Positions 34,859 to 38,330 of a stretch of 38,330 bases of DNA are shown piece after piece. Each line of letters opens with the position of its first letter. Positions within the stretch are counted from its first letter, which is position 1. The translations under genes were made by a program, and so were the position numbers. The notes under the pieces are model-generated. The model worked only from the letters and a program-made list of their open reading frames with translations. It ran no database searches and was not told where the DNA came from. The stretch is from CAYZJB01 sp964602985 (GTDB lineage Bacteria; CLD3; SB21), in assembly GCA_964602985.1 (NCBI GenBank), contig CAZRTJ010000030.1:1-38330 (forward strand), in the 5' to 3' direction.

Positions 34859-34879
34859 CATTCTATTCGGCAGGTCTCA

Positions 34880-36208
34880 ATGGAACATCTCGTCATCATC
34901 GGAAACGGAATTACCGGAACGACCGTCGCGCGTCACGTGCGGAAACGGAGTTCGATCCCCATCACGATCGTCTCGGACGAGAGCGATCACTTCTTCTCGC
35001 GCCCGGCGCTCATGTACATCTACATGGGCCACATGACGTTTGAGAACACCAAACCGTATGAAGATTTCTTCTGGGAAAAGAATGATCTGAGGCTCCGTCG
35101 CGCCAAAATCCAAACCATCGATACGGACAACCGACGATTGATCACGGATGCGTTTGAAACGATCGAGTATTCGAAGCTCGTGATCGCCACCGGCTCGCAG
35201 TCGAGCAAGTACGGATGGCCGGGGCAGGATCTCCAGGCCGTTCAGGGCCTGTACAATCTCCAGGACCTGCAGTCGATGGAATCCTGGACGAACTCGACGC
35301 GGCGCGCCGTGATTGTCGGCGGCGGACTGATCGGCGTGGAAATGGCCGAGATGTTTCACACCCGCCACATTGACGTCACGTTCCTGATTCGGGAAGAAAA
35401 TTACTGGGACAACATTCTGCCTCGCGAGGAGGCGATCCTTGTGGGCAATCACATCCGGCAATTTGGCGTCGAGCTTCGTTTCAAAACGCAATTGAACGAA
35501 ATTCTCCCCGACACCGCCGGCCGTGTCCGTGCCGTCGTCACGGATCAGGGCGATGAGATCGCGTGCGAATTTGTCGGACTCACCGCCGGCGTGACCCCAC
35601 GAATTGACGTAGTCAAAAACTCGAAGATCGAGACCAAACGTGGAGTCCTGGTTAACGAATTTCTCGAGACGAATGTGCCCGACGTGTATGCGGCCGGAGA
35701 TTGTGCGGAATTTCGGGTCGATCGCGAGCGACATCCGCGCGTGGAACAGCTGTGGTACACGGGACGCATGCAGGCGCAGGCGCTCGCCAAGACTCTGTGC
35801 GGCGAACGAACGGCCTACCATCGGGGTATCTGGTTCAATTCCGCCAAGTTTTTCGATCTCGAGTATCAGACGTACGGCTTCGTGGCCAATACACCCCGGC
35901 CGGATGAAGAGACCCTATACTGGCAGAACGAGGACGCCTCCAAAGCCGTGCGGCTGGTGTGGTCCAAAGACACGTCGCAGATCATCGGTTTCAACACCTT
36001 CGGCATCCGGTACCGCCACGAAGTATGCGAGCGATGGATTCGTGAGAAGCGAGCGATTGAATTTGTCCTCGAACATCTGGGGGAAGCCAACTTCGATCCC
36101 GAATTCTTCCGGCAGATGGAGAACGAGGTCGTCGCGGCCTTCAATCAAAAAACCGGACGCACTCTGACCCACAAAAAGAAACGCGGCCTGTTTCGCGTTT
36201 CCGCGTAA
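34880..36208 (+). CDS. FAD- and NAD(P)-dependent oxidoreductase (pyridine nucleotide-disulfide family)
   Basis: 442 residues from ATG 34880. Residues 5-13 carry the FAD Rossmann loop (IIGNGITG), 144-157 the NAD(P) loop (VIVGGGLIGVEMAE), and ~266-277 the second FAD motif (VPDVYAAGDCAEF). No CxxxxC redox disulfide is present, so it is closer to the rubredoxin/ferredoxin or nitrite-reductase FAD subunit type than to disulfide reductases. The C-terminal ~120 residues (IWFNSAKFFDLEYQTYGFVA onward) are not a standard dimerisation domain that I can name. It lies 18 bases upstream of a NapH-like iron-sulfur membrane protein, so it most likely passes electrons between NAD(P)H and that membrane partner. 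The start gives the canonical short N-terminus; the frame is open 19 codons upstream from a TTG at 34823. Confidence 0.85.
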   Translation: MEHLVIIGNGITGTTVARHVRKRSSIPITIVSDESDHFFSRPALMYIYMGHMTFENTKPYEDFFWEKNDLRLRRAKIQTIDTDNRRLITDAFETIEYSKLVIATGSQSSKYGWPGQDLQAVQGLYNLQDLQSMESWTNSTRRAVIVGGGLIGVEMAEMFHTRHIDVTFLIREENYWDNILPREEAILVGNHIRQFGVELRFKTQLNEILPDTAGRVRAVVTDQGDEIACEFVGLTAGVTPRIDVVKNSKIETKRGVLVNEFLETNVPDVYAAGDCAEFRVDRERHPRVEQLWYTGRMQAQALAKTLCGERTAYHRGIWFNSAKFFDLEYQTYGFVANTPRPDEETLYWQNEDASKAVRLVWSKDTSQIIGFNTFGIRYRHEVCERWIREKRAIEFVLEHLGEANFDPEFFRQMENEVVAAFNQKTGRTLTHKKKRGLFRVSA

Positions 36209-36226
36209 CGACCATCTGGAGAGACT

Positions 36227-37753
36227 ATGAAGCCCTTGCAGATTGCCCTTCCTGTGCGACATCACCCCATACCGGTCATCCGCAAAATCGGCGCCGGCGT
36301 GTTCGTGAGCGCACTGCTGGTATTCCTCGCCTGCTTCTTTGCGGGTTCCTTCCAGATCCATGAAGGAACCCTGCACCAGCTCGCCGGCAAGGTGCCCGAG
36401 GACCGGCTCGCCAAATTGCGGCCCCTCCACGGCATGCTGTTCTCGTCGCGCGCGGAATTCCTCTCCCGCATCACGGCTCTGATCAATGACGACGCCAAGG
36501 TCGACGGATACAATCTGGGACAATATCGCTTTTGGATCACGAAATCATCCACGGTCGGCATCGTCTCCGAACAATCGGGTTGGGTGTTTCTGCTGACGAT
36601 CGTACTCGGAATCGTCGGCGCCTTACTGTACATCCTGCCGCAGGTGAGAGAATCCAAGCCCGGCATCAAGAACAACTTCGTTTTCTTTGGGTCGGTTACG
36701 TCGCGGGGCGCGCTCGGCATGCTCACCGGAATTTTCCTGATCGGTTTTTACATCTTGCTGTATTGGCATCCGGAGTGGATGACGCACTGGACCTTGATCG
36801 TCGATCCGCTGAGCATGGCGATCAAGAACGCTCCCGCGGACAAGTGGTTCCTCTACGGATTCCTGTACACGGTGGCCGTGATCGTCATGGGTATCCGAAT
36901 GTTCGTCAAATACCGTCATTCAGCATACCAAATGATCCGAACGACGTCAGTGATCTTCTTTCAATTTGGCTTTGCCTTCCTGATTCCGGGGCTGTTGGAG
37001 CGGATGGAGAAACCCGCATTTGATTTCAAGTACGCGTGGCCGTTGAATTATTATTTCTTTACAGACTGGAATTTGAACAGCCTGATCTCGCACGGTGCGC
37101 TGGGTTATTTCATGTTGTTTTGGGGAATCGGGCTCATCGTCCTCGCCGTACCCCTGCTCACGTATTTTTTTGGCAAGCGCTGGTATTGCTCGTGGGTGTG
37201 CGGTTGTGGCGGTTTGGCGGAAACCCTCGGCGATCCGTTCCGGCAATTGTCGGACAAATCGCTGAAGGCATGGCGATTCGAGCGCTGGTGCATTCATCTG
37301 GTCCTGGTGGCCACGGTCGTGATGACGGGGATGCAGGTGGCCAATTACCTGTCGGACGGCGCATGGTTTGGAGATTCGACGTGGCGTGTGAACCAATGGT
37401 ACAGCTTTGCCATCGGGAGTATTTTTGCCGGCGTAATCGGCACGGGATTTTATCCGTTCATGGGCAGTCGGGTCTGGTGCCGTTTTGGATGTCCGCTCGC
37501 CGCGATTCTCGGGATCATTCAGAAGTATAAATCTAAATTCCGCATCACGACCAATGGCGGACAATGTATGTCCTGCGGCAATTGTTCGACGTACTGCGAA
37601 ATGGGTATTGATGTGCGTTCCTATGCCATGCGCGGAGAGAATATTGTGCGCGCGTCCTGCGTCGGATGTGGAGTGTGCGCCGCCGTATGTCCGCGGGGCG
37701 TGCTGAGCCTGGAGAACGGACCCACCGATCATCGCTGGAAACACGCCGGGTAG
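36227..37753 (+). CDS. NapH/CcoG/NosR-like polytopic membrane iron-sulfur protein
   Basis: 508 residues with about eight membrane helices (~22-40, 119-139, 162-180, 208-226, 241-257, 289-315, 354-374, 392-411). The membrane Cys motifs of the NapH family are present in extended form: C321-x3-C325-x-C327 (WYCSWVCGCGG) and C418-x3-C422-P. Two C-terminal [4Fe-4S] motifs follow: C447-x2-C450-x2-C453-x3-C457, where Glu replaces the usual Pro, and C478-x2-C481-x2-C484-x3-C488-P. Family members shuttle electrons between quinols and periplasmic or cytoplasmic reductases. Unlike NosR there is no FMN domain, and no nap, nos or cytochrome oxidase gene is nearby. An extra ~75-residue soluble loop follows helix 1. 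GGAGAG lies just upstream of ATG 36227. Confidence 0.88.
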   Translation: MKPLQIALPVRHHPIPVIRKIGAGVFVSALLVFLACFFAGSFQIHEGTLHQLAGKVPEDRLAKLRPLHGMLFSSRAEFLSRITALINDDAKVDGYNLGQYRFWITKSSTVGIVSEQSGWVFLLTIVLGIVGALLYILPQVRESKPGIKNNFVFFGSVTSRGALGMLTGIFLIGFYILLYWHPEWMTHWTLIVDPLSMAIKNAPADKWFLYGFLYTVAVIVMGIRMFVKYRHSAYQMIRTTSVIFFQFGFAFLIPGLLERMEKPAFDFKYAWPLNYYFFTDWNLNSLISHGALGYFMLFWGIGLIVLAVPLLTYFFGKRWYCSWVCGCGGLAETLGDPFRQLSDKSLKAWRFERWCIHLVLVATVVMTGMQVANYLSDGAWFGDSTWRVNQWYSFAIGSIFAGVIGTGFYPFMGSRVWCRFGCPLAAILGIIQKYKSKFRITTNGGQCMSCGNCSTYCEMGIDVRSYAMRGENIVRASCVGCGVCAAVCPRGVLSLENGPTDHRWKHAG

Positions 37754-37799
37754 CCGGATCGGACATTTCGTGCTTGGGGATAGACGGGGTTTGAGCATA

Positions 37800-38027
37800 T
37801 TGGCAGTAATCTCGACCTCGCCGGATATCTTAAGCGGCACGCCAGTTTTCAAGGAAACCCGTGTGCCAATCAAAAACTTGTTTGACTATATCGAAACCGG
37901 GGAAACTCTGGAAGAGTTTCTTATTGCGTTTCCGAGCGTTAACCGAGAGCAAGTCATAGAAGTGCTGGAAATGGCAGAACAAGCGCTAACCTCGGAAGAG
38001 TTTCTACATGAAAATCCTGCTTGGTGA
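37800..38027 (+). CDS. DUF433 family antitoxin-like protein
   Basis: 75 residues from TTG 37800. Matches the small helical DUF433 family closely along its length: AVISTSPDILSGTPVF, ETRVPIKNLFDYIETG, EEFLIAFPSVNREQ. These proteins pair with DUF5615 PIN-like nucleases as presumed type II antitoxins. TTG is chosen because family members begin one or two residues before the VIST segment; a GTG at 37770 would add ten unrelated residues. Its reading frame is intact, and it overlaps the toxin remnant by 20 bases. Base composition here is visibly more AT-rich than the preceding operon, suggesting transfer. Confidence 0.82.
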   Translation: MAVISTSPDILSGTPVFKETRVPIKNLFDYIETGETLEEFLIAFPSVNREQVIEVLEMAEQALTSEEFLHENPAW

Positions 38028-38263
38028 ATGCGTTGATTGGCGTCTCAAAATGGAATCCACTGATCACGAAGCCACGTCAGTTCAGGAGATGGGGTGGTTG
38101 GAAAAAGAGAATGGTGAATCTTAAGATCAATCCTCTGGCGATAGTTGTTCTGGATCATCATCGTAGTACTCCGAAATATCTTAAGCCACTTATTTCAAAA
38201 GTTCTGTCCTTACTTCATTCTGTTAAGCTCGGCGAGGTCTACGAGGTTTCCGCTAATAATTGA
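38008..38263 (+). pseudogene. Broken DUF5615 PIN-like toxin gene
   Basis: From ATG 38008 the first frame encodes 38 residues (MKILLGECVDWRLK, then ATSVQEMGWLEKENGES) and stops at 38122-38124. That is the start of DUF5615 toxins, typically MKILLDECVPRRLK and VSTVQEMGW...NGELL. The family's C-terminal part resumes in another frame from about 38126 (NPLAIVVLDHH, then LKPLISKVLSLLHSVKLGEV) to the stop at 38261-38263. About 25-35 central residues, including the catalytic TxDxN-like segment, are missing at the junction. The usual acidic residue of KILLDEC is also Gly6 here. The gene is therefore dead by an internal deletion plus frameshift, and probably by active-site mutation as well. Confidence 0.8.
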
Positions 38264-38330
38264 CGCCATTACTCAACGAGTTACCTTCAAATGTTGTGGA
38301 AATTCCAACGCCCATAAAATAGGGTAGAAA

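Larger units (their letters stand above)
34359..34879. other. Divergent intergenic region: heme operon / oxidoreductase operon
   Basis: 521 bases with promoters at both ends and a hairpin at 34780-34800. The heme side (34400-34510) is crowded with GTCA/TGAC half-sites: TGACA 34402, TGTCA 34416 and 34430, TGACA 34471, then GGTCA, CTGAC and GGTCA up to ~34508. Between 34510 and 34770 I recognise nothing. Short open frames (34383-34571 plus, 34584-34838 minus) resemble no protein family and lack ribosome binding sites. Confidence 0.55.

Noticed and set aside
1..38330. CRISPR arrays, tRNA or rRNA genes, insertion sequences, prophage
   Set aside because: I found no regularly spaced repeats, cloverleaf-like segments, transposase or integrase motifs, or phage structural genes on either strand.

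Overview
The window reads as chromosomal DNA of an uncultured-type Gram-negative bacterium of the FCB superphylum, outside Bacteroidota proper. Pointers are a PorV/PorQ-family outer-membrane protein, a TonB-dependent receptor with an N-terminal carboxypeptidase-regulatory-like domain, a giant secreted protein with a FlgD-like C-terminal fold, and a Reg_prop/Y_Y_Y sensor kinase. Strong AGGAGG-type ribosome binding sites and sigma70-like promoters (for example TTGACT-N17-TATCCT) argue against Bacteroidota itself. KSB1, Calditrichota, Latescibacterota or Zixibacteria-like lineages are plausible. This is inference; no rRNA or tRNA is present to settle it.

Layout. (1) 1-3637, plus: the end of a surface-polymer operon, with a nucleotidyltransferase-methyltransferase fusion cut by the window edge, a polysaccharide flippase and a CDP-alcohol phosphatidyltransferase-like protein, joined by 4-base stop/start overlaps. 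(2) 3743-11862, minus: a three-gene outer-membrane/secretion operon (TonB receptor, 1319-residue secreted protein, PorV-like protein) with a perfect inverted repeat after every gene. (3) 11863-12471: a divergent regulatory region. (4) 12472-20261, plus: smc, nth and a large periplasmic-sensing histidine kinase; nth and the kinase overlap by 4 bases. (5) 20626-21921, plus: type II citrate synthase, converging on (6) 22026-24080, minus: a lipoprotein made of Ig-like repeats. (7) 24343-34358, minus: a nine-gene heme operon hemA-C-D-E-N-H-G-B-L, covering every step from glutamyl-tRNA to protoheme by the C5, protoporphyrin-dependent route, nearly all genes overlapping. (8) 34880-37753, plus, divergent from heme: an FAD/NAD oxidoreductase and an eight-helix NapH-like iron-sulfur membrane protein, a likely electron-transfer pair. 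(9) 37800-38263, plus: a DUF433 antitoxin and a wrecked DUF5615 PIN-like toxin.

How they work together. The heme operon would supply cytochromes, and the neighbouring redox pair looks respiratory or redox-balancing. The TonB/secreted/PorV operon is an envelope uptake or secretion module. The most interesting points are the degenerate CDP-alcohol phosphotransferase motif, the inter-cistronic hairpins lacking U-tracts, the one-operon heme pathway with an operator-like palindrome inside its promoter, the uncharacterised oxidoreductase/NapH-like pair, and the broken toxin beside an intact antitoxin. I saw no CRISPR array, transposase, phage gene or obviously new defence system.
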